In this document: in pieces, positions 34,101 to 41,841 of the stretch
Position numbering within the stretch: position 1 is the first letter of the stretch
How the letters are laid out: each line of letters starts with the position of its first letter
NCBI GenBank assembly: GCA_902776935.1
Contig: CACYRS010000015.1
Span: 1-43,769 of the forward strand
Direction of reading: 5' to 3'
Length of the DNA stretch: 43,769 bases
Source of the DNA: an uncultured Prevotellaceae bacterium
Lineage (GTDB): Bacteria; Bacteroidota; Bacteroidia; Bacteroidales; Bacteroidaceae
Notes under the pieces: model-generated
Seen by the model: only the letters and a program-made list of their open reading frames with translations
Database searches by the model: none
What the model was told of the DNA's origin: nothing
Program-made: the position numbers and the translations under genes

Positions 34101-34212
34101 TTACTCTAACAGTCGTACATGTGAGATAGGACTGGAGTCGAATACTGGTATCCCTTATATGAGTATTATCTATCTGGTCAATATCTGCACAACGGCAAAG
34201 AAAAATAAATAA
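31195..34212 (+). CDS. FAD-linked oxidase with Fe-S and CCG domains, probable D-lactate dehydrogenase
   Basis: A 1005-residue protein. The N-terminal FAD_binding_4 domain (~40-190) has FTFRAAGTSLSGQSCTDSVL and PPDPASIGSAMVGGIVINNA. The C-terminal FAD-oxidase domain (~230-540) has GSEGTLAFLSEVTMKT and KAEHGTGRNMAPFVKYEWG. A ferredoxin-like pair follows: CIECGFCEVNC near 592 and the cluster beginning CATDGLCSTSCP near 648. Two CCG (heterodisulfide-reductase-like) segments end the protein: MCCGQIWESKG near 818 and GCCGFAGDRGF near 936. This is the single-chain GlcD plus GlcF arrangement, oxidising D-lactate or a similar 2-hydroxy acid and passing electrons to the quinone pool. The divergent lactate permease supports D-lactate; glycolate is the main alternative. 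It ends at a strong terminator shared with dacB. Confidence 0.9.
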   Translation: MLNDFLSHIKQFIPAERIYTDELRTLGWGTDASFYRQIPKVVIRSDGEAEISKIVRACKKYNMPFTFRAAGTSLSGQSCTDSVLIVAGKHWEKYELSPDAETIRLQPGIIGARVNQILKPYDRVFPPDPASIGSAMVGGIVINNASGMNCGVHANSDRMMVSARIILTDGSILDTGNEASKEAFRKRNPEFIRKIEALRDKVRADKDLAERIAKKYSIKNVTGLNLRPLIAYDDPFDIIAHSMVGSEGTLAFLSEVTMKTLHDYKYKASAMVYFLTMKESCEAVVAMKKLKAGDDDLTMSAENLMVKSAEMLDYMSLNSVDDPVFLQYKKDVDAGKIEGVKPGDYHNLTAILTETKGITHEQLLEKIAKIKECLGQFRLYIPAEFTEDPAVYGKYWAIRSGIFPSVGGTRPIGTSCLIEDVAFPIESLPEATVKLQKMIAEHGYSDACIYGHAFEGNYHFILNQSFADQHEVARYAEMMRDVAKLVVEGYDGSLKAEHGTGRNMAPFVKYEWGDKAYEAMKELKSIFDPDGLLNQGVIFNDDPDCFIKCLKPLPVLDYDFASVPDGGKYLMDPELSTAKETIEQVKRANKCIECGFCEVNCMSCGLTMSSRMRIAVQREIRDLEVTGRDPQRAEILRRQYKYYGDQTCATDGLCSTSCPMKINTGELTHIIRQMDMNKSKLGYKVGEFAANHMAGIKSGLRVVLDVAHLAHVTLGPTLMTHVCRSMNKMGLPLWTTAMPKKKRQPKPSDLTQFIIEKSIPQKEGHHYPLKVVYFPSCINQTMGLAKEAPVKHALVDEVIQLMAKAGYEVIFPEGMDRMCCGQIWESKGMLDIADRKSAELEAALWKASEEGKYPVLCAQSPCLHRMRKVMKKMKLYEPAEFIMTYLVDRLDFHPTDKRIALHLTCSTRQMGVDKDMIALAKLCSKNVFIPEGVGCCGFAGDRGFTFPELNKYGLRKLRPQIEANKIEVGYSNSRTCEIGLESNTGIPYMSIIYLVNICTTAKKNK

Positions 34213-34214
34213 AA

Positions 34215-34250
34215 AATATATCCCCGCCGTAAGTATGGCGGGGATATATT
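34215..34250. terminator. Bidirectional terminator between the D-lactate-dehydrogenase-like gene and dacB
   Basis: A 14-base perfect stem AATATATCCCCGCC / GGCGGGGATATATT with an 8-base loop. It starts 3 bases after one stop and overlaps the stop of the converging dacB gene at 34249-34251. Confidence 0.85.
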
Positions 34251-35532
34251 ATGGTTGACAGAGAGCTGTGCAGATCTTATCCTGGAAAGCTCTGCCATCA
34301 GAGACGCGAAGTACACCCTGATTGATAATGCAGAAAGCGAGGAAGTGATTGTTGGCTGTGCGACAATAGCCTGCAAGACTCGATATTCCCGTGAGGGTGC
34401 CTGTCTTTGCATGAACATTGTTGTGGGTAGAAGGCCCCTTCATACGTTTCTTGAGAGTACCGTCCTCTCCGGCAATAGGCAACGCAGGATAAAGACTTGT
34501 GATGATATCCGTATTGCGGTAAGCATAGCGCAGAAGATGAACCAGAAGCTCTGGGGTGACATAGTTATACAATGACAGTCCACTGCCATCGGCAAACTTA
34601 TATCTGTCAGGGTTAAGGCCTATCTTGCTCACCAGCTTCTTTACGTGAGTCCTCGCGTTGGCTGCTGAGGCCTTTTTTACACCTCCAGAGGCGGCAAACT
34701 GATACATCATCGACTCTGCATAGAGGTTATCGCTGTCCTTTAGCATCTGCATGAGTATCTCACTGATTGGGTGAAAACGTGAGCAGATGATAGTGGCACC
34801 ATTTGGTACTGTACCCTCATCTGTGCCGTTGCTGTTGAAGGGCATGATGATATGTATCTTCTTATCCCTGAGCTCATCTATGAAACGAGGGATGAAGTCT
34901 GCCTTCTTCGCCATCAGCAGAGGAGAAAGCACGGGATTGTCGTCATCCCAGCACCAACCCTCACCAAGACGTGTCTCATCTTTCATAGACAGATCGGTGA
35001 TGATTCGTCCTCTGATGGTATCTATACCTAATCGGCGTACACCCTCAGCAAAGGCATTCATATCGTCACCACCGAAACGGGGGTCCATGCCACCAACGCA
35101 ATAGATGTCCCCCACGAGAGTGCGCCCCTTTTTAGTTCCTTTATAATATAGTGAAGTACGGAACTGATAGTTGCTGCCCAGTCGGTCTAAGGCTGTTATT
35201 GCTGTTACCAGTTTCATCACTGAGGCAGGACGCATCGTCTGTCGTTCGTTGTAACGGAAAAGAACGCTGTCGGTGGTGAGGTCATAGATCATTAATCCCA
35301 GCTGCGACCTTTTCAGTAAAGGATCGTTGAGGAGATTATCGATACGGACGATAACGTTCTCAGGCCATTGCAGTCGTACACCAGAAGTGTCGGCTATCAG
35401 AGAGTCGGTAAAAGCTGTATCCACAGGTTCTCCGAAGGCCACCTTGAAGCTTCCCTCACTTTGTGGGTCTGTCTGCGCCCGCAATATCATTGCGAGGCAT
35501 AAAATATAGGATATGATAAGTAATTTCTTCAT
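34249..35532 (-). CDS. dacB: D-alanyl-D-alanine carboxypeptidase/endopeptidase (PBP4 type)
   Basis: A 427-residue exported protein (signal peptide from MKKLLIISYILCLAMILRA). It has the three serine-peptidase S13 motifs: the RPASVMK block (SxxK), DSDNLYAES (SxN position) and HAKTGTL (KTG). S13 enzymes trim or cut peptidoglycan cross-links in the periplasm. I chose ATG 35532 rather than 35544 because the -7 box (minus strand TATTTTTGT, 35541-35549) would overlap the longer reading. Confidence 0.92.
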   Translation of the reverse strand: MKKLLIISYILCLAMILRAQTDPQSEGSFKVAFGEPVDTAFTDSLIADTSGVRLQWPENVIVRIDNLLNDPLLKRSQLGLMIYDLTTDSVLFRYNERQTMRPASVMKLVTAITALDRLGSNYQFRTSLYYKGTKKGRTLVGDIYCVGGMDPRFGGDDMNAFAEGVRRLGIDTIRGRIITDLSMKDETRLGEGWCWDDDNPVLSPLLMAKKADFIPRFIDELRDKKIHIIMPFNSNGTDEGTVPNGATIICSRFHPISEILMQMLKDSDNLYAESMMYQFAASGGVKKASAANARTHVKKLVSKIGLNPDRYKFADGSGLSLYNYVTPELLVHLLRYAYRNTDIITSLYPALPIAGEDGTLKKRMKGPSTHNNVHAKTGTLTGISSLAGYCRTANNHFLAFCIINQGVLRVSDGRAFQDKICTALCQP

Positions 35533-35540
35533 AATCTGGC

Positions 35541-35549
35541 ACAAAAATA
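35541..35549 (-). promoter_or_regulatory. -7 promoter box for dacB, nearly leaderless
   Basis: The minus strand reads TATTTTTGT with only 8 bases to the ATG at 35532, so the transcript would start within a few bases of the start codon. Confidence 0.45.
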
Positions 35550-35592
35550 ATAAAAAAATGAGAATTGAGAATGTAGAATGGAGAATTATTTG

Positions 35593-35601
35593 TAATTTTG
35601 C
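35593..35601 (+). promoter_or_regulatory. -7 promoter box for nadB
   Basis: TAATTTTGC, 19 bases before the ATG at 35621. No -33 TTTG at standard distance. Confidence 0.55.
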
Positions 35602-35620
35602 ACAGTATTATTGATTTATT

Positions 35621-37210
35621 ATGGTATACAAGTATGACTTTCTCGTTATCGGTGCCGGAGTTGCCGGTATGAGTTATGCCCTGAAGGTAGCCCGTGCTAA
35701 GAAGGGTAGGGTGTGTATGATTTGCAAGACATCACTTGATGAGGCTAACACATCTTTTGCCCAAGGCGGTGTGGCAAGTGTTACTAATCTCAAGGTTGAT
35801 ACTTTCGACAAGCATATCGCCGACACGATAATCGCGGGTGACTATATCTCAGACCGTAAGGCCGTAGAACAGGTTGTAAGAAAAGCTCCTGAACAGATAA
35901 AGGAGATGGTGGAGTGGGGTGTTAACTTTGACAAGAAGGAAGACGGCAGCTTTGACCTTCATCGTGAGGGCGGACATTCTGAGTTCCGTATCCTGCATCA
36001 TGCCGACGATACAGGAGCAGAGATACAGCGTGGACTGATGGAGGCTGTGCGTGCATGTCCGGATATCGATATAAAGGAGAATCACTTCGCTGTAGAGATT
36101 ATCACCCAGCACCATCTGGGAGTGAGGGTGACAAGACGTTCACCAAACATACAGTGTTATGGTGCCTACGTATTGAATCCAAAGACACAGAAAGTGGATA
36201 CTTATCTTTCGAAGATGACGGTTATGTGTACTGGTGGTTGTGGTGCCGTTTATCTCACCACGTCAAATCCCGTTATAGCAACAGGCGATGGCATAGCGAT
36301 GGTATATCGAGCCAAGGGTACAGTGGCGGATATGGAGTTCGTGCAGTTCCACCCCACAGTGCTCCACAACCCAAAGGAGACTCATCCTGCTTACCTCATC
36401 ACAGAGGCGATGCGAGGATATGGTGGTATACTGAAGCTGCCTAATGGCGAGACATTCATGGAGAAATACGATGAACGCCTCTCTCTTGCTCCTCGCGACA
36501 TCGTGGCAAGGGCTATCGATAAGGAGATGAAGATCCATGGTCTCGATCACGTATGTCTCGACGTAACACATAAAGATCCCGCAGAGACCCGTAAACACTT
36601 CCCGAATATCTATCAGAAGTGCCTTTCGATAGGTATCGACATCACTACGGACTATATTCCTGTACGTCCTGCTGCACACTATATGTGCGGAGGTATCAAG
36701 GTGGATATCAACGGACAGTCGAGCATAGAACGTCTTTATGCTCTCGGAGAATGCTCATGTACAGGTCTGCACGGAGGAAATCGTCTGGCATCCAATTCTC
36801 TCATTGAGGCTGTGGTTTATGCCGATGCTGCTGCAAAGGATACTATTGCACATGCCGACCTATATGATTTCAATGATAAGGTGCCGGAGTGGAATGACGA
36901 GGGTACGATGACAAATGAGGAGAAGGTGCTTATCACCCAGAGTGTGAAAGAGGTGAATCAGATAATGTCAAACTATGTTGGTATCGTGCGTTCTGATTTA
37001 AGACTGCATCGCGCATGGGATCGTCTGGATATGCTTTATGAGGAGACAGAACGCCTCTTTAAGAGAGTTAAGGCCTCGAAGGATATCTGCGAGCTCCGAA
37101 ACATGATTAATGTGGGATATCTTATCACCCGTTGGGCTCTGGAACGAAAAGAATGTAGAGGTCTGCACTTCACTACTGACTATCCTCTACACGCTTACGA
37201 CAAGAAATAA
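35621..37210 (+). CDS. nadB: L-aspartate oxidase
   Basis: A 529-residue flavoprotein. It starts YDFLVIGAGVAGMSYALKVA (FAD dinucleotide loop), then TSFAQGGVASV, HREGGHSEFRILHHADDTGA (substrate-binding block), and GGVKVD-like GGIKVDINGQSS, GECSCTGLHGGNRLASNSL. It oxidises aspartate to iminoaspartate, the first step of de novo NAD synthesis. The usual partners nadA and nadC are not next to it here. It is a single-gene unit ending at a strong terminator. Confidence 0.95.
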   Translation: MVYKYDFLVIGAGVAGMSYALKVARAKKGRVCMICKTSLDEANTSFAQGGVASVTNLKVDTFDKHIADTIIAGDYISDRKAVEQVVRKAPEQIKEMVEWGVNFDKKEDGSFDLHREGGHSEFRILHHADDTGAEIQRGLMEAVRACPDIDIKENHFAVEIITQHHLGVRVTRRSPNIQCYGAYVLNPKTQKVDTYLSKMTVMCTGGCGAVYLTTSNPVIATGDGIAMVYRAKGTVADMEFVQFHPTVLHNPKETHPAYLITEAMRGYGGILKLPNGETFMEKYDERLSLAPRDIVARAIDKEMKIHGLDHVCLDVTHKDPAETRKHFPNIYQKCLSIGIDITTDYIPVRPAAHYMCGGIKVDINGQSSIERLYALGECSCTGLHGGNRLASNSLIEAVVYADAAAKDTIAHADLYDFNDKVPEWNDEGTMTNEEKVLITQSVKEVNQIMSNYVGIVRSDLRLHRAWDRLDMLYEETERLFKRVKASKDICELRNMINVGYLITRWALERKECRGLHFTTDYPLHAYDKK

Positions 37211-37235
37211 AAAATCCCGCCAGTGGCGGGATTTT
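37211..37235. terminator. Bidirectional terminator between nadB and the DUF4332 gene
   Basis: An 11-base perfect stem AAAATCCCGCC / GGCGGGATTTT with an AGT loop, flanked by A on the left and T on the right. The core is the same as in the hairpin at 24832. Confidence 0.88.
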
Positions 37236-37241
37236 TTATTA

Positions 37242-37649
37242 TTAGTAAGTCATCTTTGGCTCAAGTTCCTTAGCTTGGTCAATCATCTTCTGTACCTCGC
37301 TTACAGCAGGGACACGTCCACAGATGTGGAACTCGGTATTGATCTCTTCAAGCTTTGGCTGCAGGTTCTCTGCAACACGATGACGGAACTCCTTAACAGT
37401 GTCAACACCAGCCTTCTCGAGCAACTCAGCAAACTGAGGACCTACGCCGTTGATACGGAAGAGGTCTGCATGGTTTGCCCAACGGAGAATCAGCTTCTCA
37501 CTGATGCCTGTAGCCTCTGCCAGTTCCTTGCGGCCCTTGGGAGCTGCACACTTATCAAGAAGTTCACTTACTTTGTTGATACCTGCGGCAACAAGCTTCT
37601 CTGCATAAACGTCGCCTACACCCTCGATGTCGATAATCTTGTAATCCAT
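37242..37649 (-). CDS. DUF4332-type helix-hairpin-helix protein
   Basis: A 135-residue protein. It contains two helix-hairpin-helix-like units: IEGVGDVYAEKLVAAGINKV near residue 7 and INGVGPQFAELLEKAGVDTV near 65, a pattern found in DUF4332 proteins and also in DNA-binding HhH proteins. The C-terminal part is a charged helix. ATG 37649 (MDYKIIDIEG) was chosen over the longer frame to 37703, which would cross the promoter. DNA or nucleotide binding is plausible, but the function is unknown. Confidence 0.82.
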   Translation of the reverse strand: MDYKIIDIEGVGDVYAEKLVAAGINKVSELLDKCAAPKGRKELAEATGISEKLILRWANHADLFRINGVGPQFAELLEKAGVDTVKEFRHRVAENLQPKLEEINTEFHICGRVPAVSEVQKMIDQAKELEPKMTY

Positions 37650-37699
37650 AATCTTTGGTTTTTTGTTTGTAATGTTGTTGGGTTTATAATTTTTATGCT

Positions 37700-37708
37700 G
37701 CAAAAATA
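37700..37708 (-). promoter_or_regulatory. -7 promoter box for the DUF4332 gene
   Basis: The minus strand reads TATTTTTGC, 51 bases before the ATG at 37649. It is divergent from the rmuC box about 45 bases away. Confidence 0.5.
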
Positions 37709-37750
37709 GACAAAATTTCTGATAAATGCAATTATTTGAACGTTTTTTTG

Positions 37751-37759
37751 TATTTTTGC
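37751..37759 (+). promoter_or_regulatory. -7 promoter box for rmuC
   Basis: TATTTTTGC, 20 bases before the ATG at 37780. No -33 at standard spacing; a TTTG at 37735-37738 is too close. Confidence 0.5.
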
Positions 37760-37779
37760 ACCTAAAATAATAAAGATTT

Positions 37780-39180
37780 ATGATGATTGCTCTATATATA
37801 ATAACAGGTGTGGCGATTGGGGCTGTAGCGCTCTATCTTTTTATGGACCGTAAGATGGACGTGCTGAGAGTAGAGGGCGGAAAGAAAGATATTGAACTCT
37901 CCATGCGTTCAGAACTGCTCAATGCAGCCAACAGTCGTGTGCAACATCTTGAGGCAGAGAATAAGTCGCTTAATGCCAAGACAGAGTCGCAAGGCAGGGA
38001 GCTGGAGCTCCTACGTCAGCAGATGAGTACAGAACTTCAGCGTCGCGATGAGGAGTTCAGGAATCAGCTCCAGACATCAAAGGAACAGTTTCAGGAGCAG
38101 TTGCGTACGGCTCGTGAACAGTTCTCGAATATGGCACAGCAGCTCATGGAGACGAGTGCTTCGAAGCTTAAGGAGTCTAACACTGAGGCGATGACAGGCA
38201 TCACCCAGCCCCTGAAGGATGCCGTAGAGAAGATGCAGATGGCCATATATGAGAATCAGGAGAAGTCTGCTGGCTATTCCGCAAGTTTCGCAGAACAGAT
38301 ACGACTCATGATGGAACAGACACAGCAACTGGGGCAGAAGACAGAGAGTCTTACCAATGTGCTGCGTCGTGATAATAAGGTGAGTGGTAACATGGGAGAA
38401 ATAATCCTTGGCGACCTCCTTGCCTGTCAGGGACTCACTGAGGGTATCCATTATGAGGTACAGGCACGACTCAGAGACGAACTGGGACGTCCTCTGAAGC
38501 ATGATGAGACAGGTAAGGAGATGCAGCCGGATGTTGTCCTCCACTATCCTCAGGGACAGGATGCAATAGTCGACTCTAAGGTGTCGCTGGTGGCATACGA
38601 GAAATATGTGAATGCTGATAATGCAGAGGATAAGGAACGTTATCTTCAGGATCATATCAAGAGTGTGCGTCAGCATGTGAATGAGCTTGCGAGAAAGGAT
38701 TACTCAAAATATATCAAGAATGGCCGCGATGCAGTAGACTTCGTGATTATGTTCGTACCTTTCGAGTCTTCTCTTCAACTGGCACTTGCCAATGACCCTA
38801 CTCTCTGGCGTGAGGCTTTCGAGAAGAAAGTGTTTGTCACAGGTGAACAGAACCTGCTTGGAATCCTTCACATGATACATATCGCCTGGGTGCAGAATCA
38901 GCAGGCTGAGAATCAGAAGAAGGTGTTCGGACTGGCAGAACAGCTCTTAGATCGTCTTGGTGACTTTGTACAGAGATATAACGACCTGGGAGAGAAGCTT
39001 AAAAAGGTGGATGATGCTTATAAGTTTACGAAAGATAAACTTGAGGACGGACGTCAGAGTGTTTATCAGAAGGCTCATGAGCTTATCGGCGTCGGTGCCA
39101 AGGAGAACGCTAATCGCAGAATCCCCAAACCAAAGAACACGGAATTGTTATTAGATAATGAAGAGAGTACTGATAAGTGA
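37780..39180 (+). CDS. rmuC: DNA recombination protein RmuC
   Basis: A 466-residue protein. It has an N-terminal membrane segment (IALYIITGVAIGAVALYLFM), a long coiled coil (~40-200, rich in Q/E/L), then the RmuC nuclease-fold domain (~205-420). That domain contains GNMGEIILGDLLACQGLTEG, DVVLHYPQGQDAIVDSKVSL and FVIMFVPFESSLQLAL; the D...DSK pattern resembles PD-(D/E)XK nucleases. RmuC limits DNA inversions and recombination at short repeats in E. coli. An alternative start is ATG 37783. Its end overlaps the phosphopantetheinyl transferase gene by 23 bases. Confidence 0.93.
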   Translation: MMIALYIITGVAIGAVALYLFMDRKMDVLRVEGGKKDIELSMRSELLNAANSRVQHLEAENKSLNAKTESQGRELELLRQQMSTELQRRDEEFRNQLQTSKEQFQEQLRTAREQFSNMAQQLMETSASKLKESNTEAMTGITQPLKDAVEKMQMAIYENQEKSAGYSASFAEQIRLMMEQTQQLGQKTESLTNVLRRDNKVSGNMGEIILGDLLACQGLTEGIHYEVQARLRDELGRPLKHDETGKEMQPDVVLHYPQGQDAIVDSKVSLVAYEKYVNADNAEDKERYLQDHIKSVRQHVNELARKDYSKYIKNGRDAVDFVIMFVPFESSLQLALANDPTLWREAFEKKVFVTGEQNLLGILHMIHIAWVQNQQAENQKKVFGLAEQLLDRLGDFVQRYNDLGEKLKKVDDAYKFTKDKLEDGRQSVYQKAHELIGVGAKENANRRIPKPKNTELLLDNEESTDK

Positions 39181-39715
39181 GGACCTCTGGGGCTTTGATC
39201 TCTCTTCGGCATTGCAGGAGATATCTGAGCAGCGTAGAGAACAGGCTCTGAAGTTCAAGCATGAACAAGGGCAGAGGTTATGTGTCCTTGCTTATCAGCT
39301 TCTGAAACAGGCTCTTCGTGAGGAATACGGCATCACTGATAATCCCCTATTTGCATATAATGAGAGCGGCAAACCCTCTCTCGTGGGACATCCCGAGATA
39401 TTCTTCAACCTCAGTCATTGTAAGGAGGCTGCGGCATGTGTCGTCAGCGATCATCCTGTAGGAATCGATGTGGAGAGCTCAAGGCAATATAAAGACTCTT
39501 TGGCAGAATACTGTATGAATGATGACGAGTTGCGACAGATAAAATCTTCTGATAATCCTGATGAGGAGTTTATCCGTCTGTGGACTATGAAAGAGGCAAC
39601 GATAAAGCTTCTTGGCACTACTATCAGCAATGGCATGAAAGAGTTGCTTATCCCCGATAAATACAAATATACCACTGTCGTTCGACAGCGGTATATCTAT
39701 ACTATCTGTGAATAA
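39158..39715 (+). CDS. Sfp-type 4'-phosphopantetheinyl transferase
   Basis: A 185-residue protein. PVGIDVES (near 103-110) and LWTMKEATIKLLG (near 143-155) are the two magnesium-binding signatures of the superfamily; NLSHCKEAAACVVSD is the usual preceding block. It transfers phosphopantetheine from CoA to carrier proteins. The length is nearer the two-domain Sfp type than AcpS, so its target may be a carrier protein of a secondary product or lipid pathway; no such pathway is in the window. Its start lies inside the end of rmuC (23-base overlap), so the two are co-transcribed. It converges on the HerA-like gene with 2 bases between stops. Confidence 0.9.
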   Translation: MKRVLISEDLWGFDLSSALQEISEQRREQALKFKHEQGQRLCVLAYQLLKQALREEYGITDNPLFAYNESGKPSLVGHPEIFFNLSHCKEAAACVVSDHPVGIDVESSRQYKDSLAEYCMNDDELRQIKSSDNPDEEFIRLWTMKEATIKLLGTTISNGMKELLIPDKYKYTTVVRQRYIYTICE

Positions 39716-39717
39716 TC

Positions 39718-41301
39718 TTACTTAACCAGATTACCCAGGATGTCTCTTGTGAGTTCCTTGGTGATGGTGCGCGTGGCAGCACTCGTGGCGTTTTTAACCA
39801 CACGACCTGTGCTTGAAGTTCTTGATTTTGTCTTATTGCCTGTCACTTTATTGCTCACGTATGTGCCAAGGATAGTAGCAAGTGTTGATGTGATAGCCGT
39901 AAGCACAGCCTTCCACACCTTACCCATCATACCAGGCTTCTTCTTTTCTTCCTTTTCTGCCTTTGGCTGGGGAATCTCTATCTCTGCCTCCTGCTGCTGT
40001 TGCTCTGCAAACTGTTTGTCTGCCTCTGCCATAAGCACCTCGAAAGCACTCTCGCGATCTATAGGAGTATCATACTTGCCAAAGATACGGCTACCCTTGA
40101 TGATATCCAGACGCTGACCTTCTGTCACAGCACCTATTTGCGACAGCGGGAAGAGTATCTTAGCGCGTTCTACGATACCTGGGGCTCCCTTCTCGTCAAG
40201 GAAACTAACGAGCGCCTCACCAGTCTCGAGATTCATGATAGCCTCGTCTGTCTTAAATGCTGGGTTAGCACGGAAGGTCTCGGCGGCAGTCTTCACCGCC
40301 TTCTGATCCTTCGGGGTATATGCTCTCAGGGCATGCTGTACACGATTACCTAATTGTCCGAGGATGTTTTCCGGGATATCAGTAGGACTCTGAGTGATAA
40401 AGTAGATACCCACACCCTTGGAACGTATAAGACGAATCACCTGCTCAATCTTATCCAGCAGTGCCTTTGAAGTACCATCGAAGAGCATGTGGGCTTCGTC
40501 AAAGAAGAATACGAGTTTCGGAAGTGGCTGGTCACCAACCTCTGGAAGGGTAGAGTAGAGCTCACTCAGCAGCCATAGCAGGAAGGTGGAATAGAGCTTT
40601 GGCTGCATCATCAGTTTATCAGCAGCGAGCACATTCATCACTCCCTTACCTCCCTCTGTCTGCATCAGGTCGTAGATGTCGAAGGCGGGCTCTCCGAAGA
40701 ACTTATCTGCTCCCTGATTCTCCAACTGCAACAAAGCACGCTGGATGGCTCCGATAGTTGGAGTGGAGATGTTGCCGTATTTCGTAGTGTATTCCTTCGA
40801 GTGCTGTGATACCCAGTCGAGCATCGAACGCAGGTCCTTGAGGTCTATGAGCAGCAGTCCTCTCTCGTCAGCAATGCGGAACACGATGTTAAGTACACCG
40901 TCCTGAGTCTCATTGAGTTGCATGAGACGTGAGAGCAGCTGAGGTCCCATCTGCGATATCGTAGCACGCATAGGGTGTCCCTGTTCTCCGAAGACATCGA
41001 AGAAACGAACAGGACAACTCTGGAACTCAGGGTTCTCTATACCGAACTCAGGCATTCTCTTCTCAATGAATCCACTCAGTTTTCCTACCTGTGAGATACC
41101 ACTAAGGTCACCTTTCATGTCGGCCATGAAACAAGGTACTCCTGCCTGACAGAATGTCTCTGCCATCACCTGCAGTGTAACGGTCTTTCCTGTACCAGTG
41201 GCACCCGCAATGAGTCCATGACGGTTTGCCATCTTACCTGTGATACTCAGTACTCCATTAGGGCAATGGGCGATATACAGCCCTCTCTCTTTATCAAACA
41301 T
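39718..41301 (-). CDS. HerA-like P-loop ATPase, DUF853 (YjgR) family
   Basis: A 527-residue protein. Walker A is LIAGATGTGKTVTLQV near residue 34, FMADMKGDLSG follows, and Walker B is LVFFFDEAHMLF near 268. The FITQSPTDIPENILGQLGNR region fits the HerA/FtsK superfamily sensor and arginine-finger area. The C-terminal ~90 residues are low-complexity (Q/E-rich, then Lys-rich, then a short hydrophobic segment AVLTAITSTLATILGTYV). The family is related to E. coli YjgR, whose function is not settled. It lies 15 bases after the receiver-domain gene, so probably one operon. Confidence 0.9.
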   Translation of the reverse strand: MFDKERGLYIAHCPNGVLSITGKMANRHGLIAGATGTGKTVTLQVMAETFCQAGVPCFMADMKGDLSGISQVGKLSGFIEKRMPEFGIENPEFQSCPVRFFDVFGEQGHPMRATISQMGPQLLSRLMQLNETQDGVLNIVFRIADERGLLLIDLKDLRSMLDWVSQHSKEYTTKYGNISTPTIGAIQRALLQLENQGADKFFGEPAFDIYDLMQTEGGKGVMNVLAADKLMMQPKLYSTFLLWLLSELYSTLPEVGDQPLPKLVFFFDEAHMLFDGTSKALLDKIEQVIRLIRSKGVGIYFITQSPTDIPENILGQLGNRVQHALRAYTPKDQKAVKTAAETFRANPAFKTDEAIMNLETGEALVSFLDEKGAPGIVERAKILFPLSQIGAVTEGQRLDIIKGSRIFGKYDTPIDRESAFEVLMAEADKQFAEQQQQEAEIEIPQPKAEKEEKKKPGMMGKVWKAVLTAITSTLATILGTYVSNKVTGNKTKSRTSSTGRVVKNATSAATRTITKELTRDILGNLVK

Positions 41302-41316
41302 GTCTTAACTTTTTTT

Positions 41317-41673
41317 TTATTCTCCTAAGACTTTTGCAATTGTCTTCAGGCACAAATCGCTACTGATGGGTTTCGAAAGGAACTCATCACAACCAGAGTC
41401 GAATGCACTCTGGCGATCACTGTCAAAAGCGTTGGCTGTCAACGCAATGATGGGTAATGAGGGATGAGTCTCCTTGATCTTCTTCGTGGCTTCAAGACCA
41501 TCCATGATAGGCATCTTGATGTCCATCAGAACAAGGTCGTATTCCCCTTTTTCCACCATGTCTACAGCTTCCTGTCCGTTCTTTGCACGCTCAAACTGAT
41601 AGAACTTCTTCAGAATATACGTCATCAGGATAAAATTGCTGTCATTGTCTTCTGCAATTAAGATTTTCTTCAT
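41317..41673 (-). CDS. Stand-alone response-regulator receiver domain
   Basis: A 118-residue CheY-like protein with no output domain. It has ILIAEDNDSN (acidic pocket), LVLMDIKMPIMDGLEA with the phosphorylated Asp near residue 52, IIALTANAF (Thr switch) and DEFLSKPI (conserved Lys). Sequence style is close to receivers of hybrid histidine kinases. No kinase is nearby. It is first gene of a two-gene operon with the HerA-like ATPase; the -7 box TAATTTTGT is at 41738-41746 on the minus strand. Confidence 0.92.
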   Translation of the reverse strand: MKKILIAEDNDSNFILMTYILKKFYQFERAKNGQEAVDMVEKGEYDLVLMDIKMPIMDGLEATKKIKETHPSLPIIALTANAFDSDRQSAFDSGCDEFLSKPISSDLCLKTIAKVLGE

Positions 41674-41737
41674 ATCTTTTCCTTTAAATTAATCTAGATT
41701 GTAGTTCGTAATATTCTCAATGAACTCTTAATATTTC

Positions 41738-41746
41738 ACAAAATTA
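41738..41746 (-). promoter_or_regulatory. -7 promoter box for the receiver-domain/HerA operon
   Basis: The minus strand reads TAATTTTGT, 64 bases before the ATG at 41673. Confidence 0.4.
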
Positions 41747-41789
41747 CATCTTTTATCTGAAAAAACAAGCAAATCATCGTTTTTTTAAC

Positions 41790-41798
41790 TAATTTTGC
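41790..41798 (+). promoter_or_regulatory. -7 promoter box for the GH51 gene
   Basis: TAATTTTGC, 43 bases before the ATG at 41842. No -33 TTTG at the expected distance. Confidence 0.5.
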
Positions 41799-41841
41799 AT
41801 CAACAAACTTACGAAAGTAGTAACTTCTAAACTAAATAACG

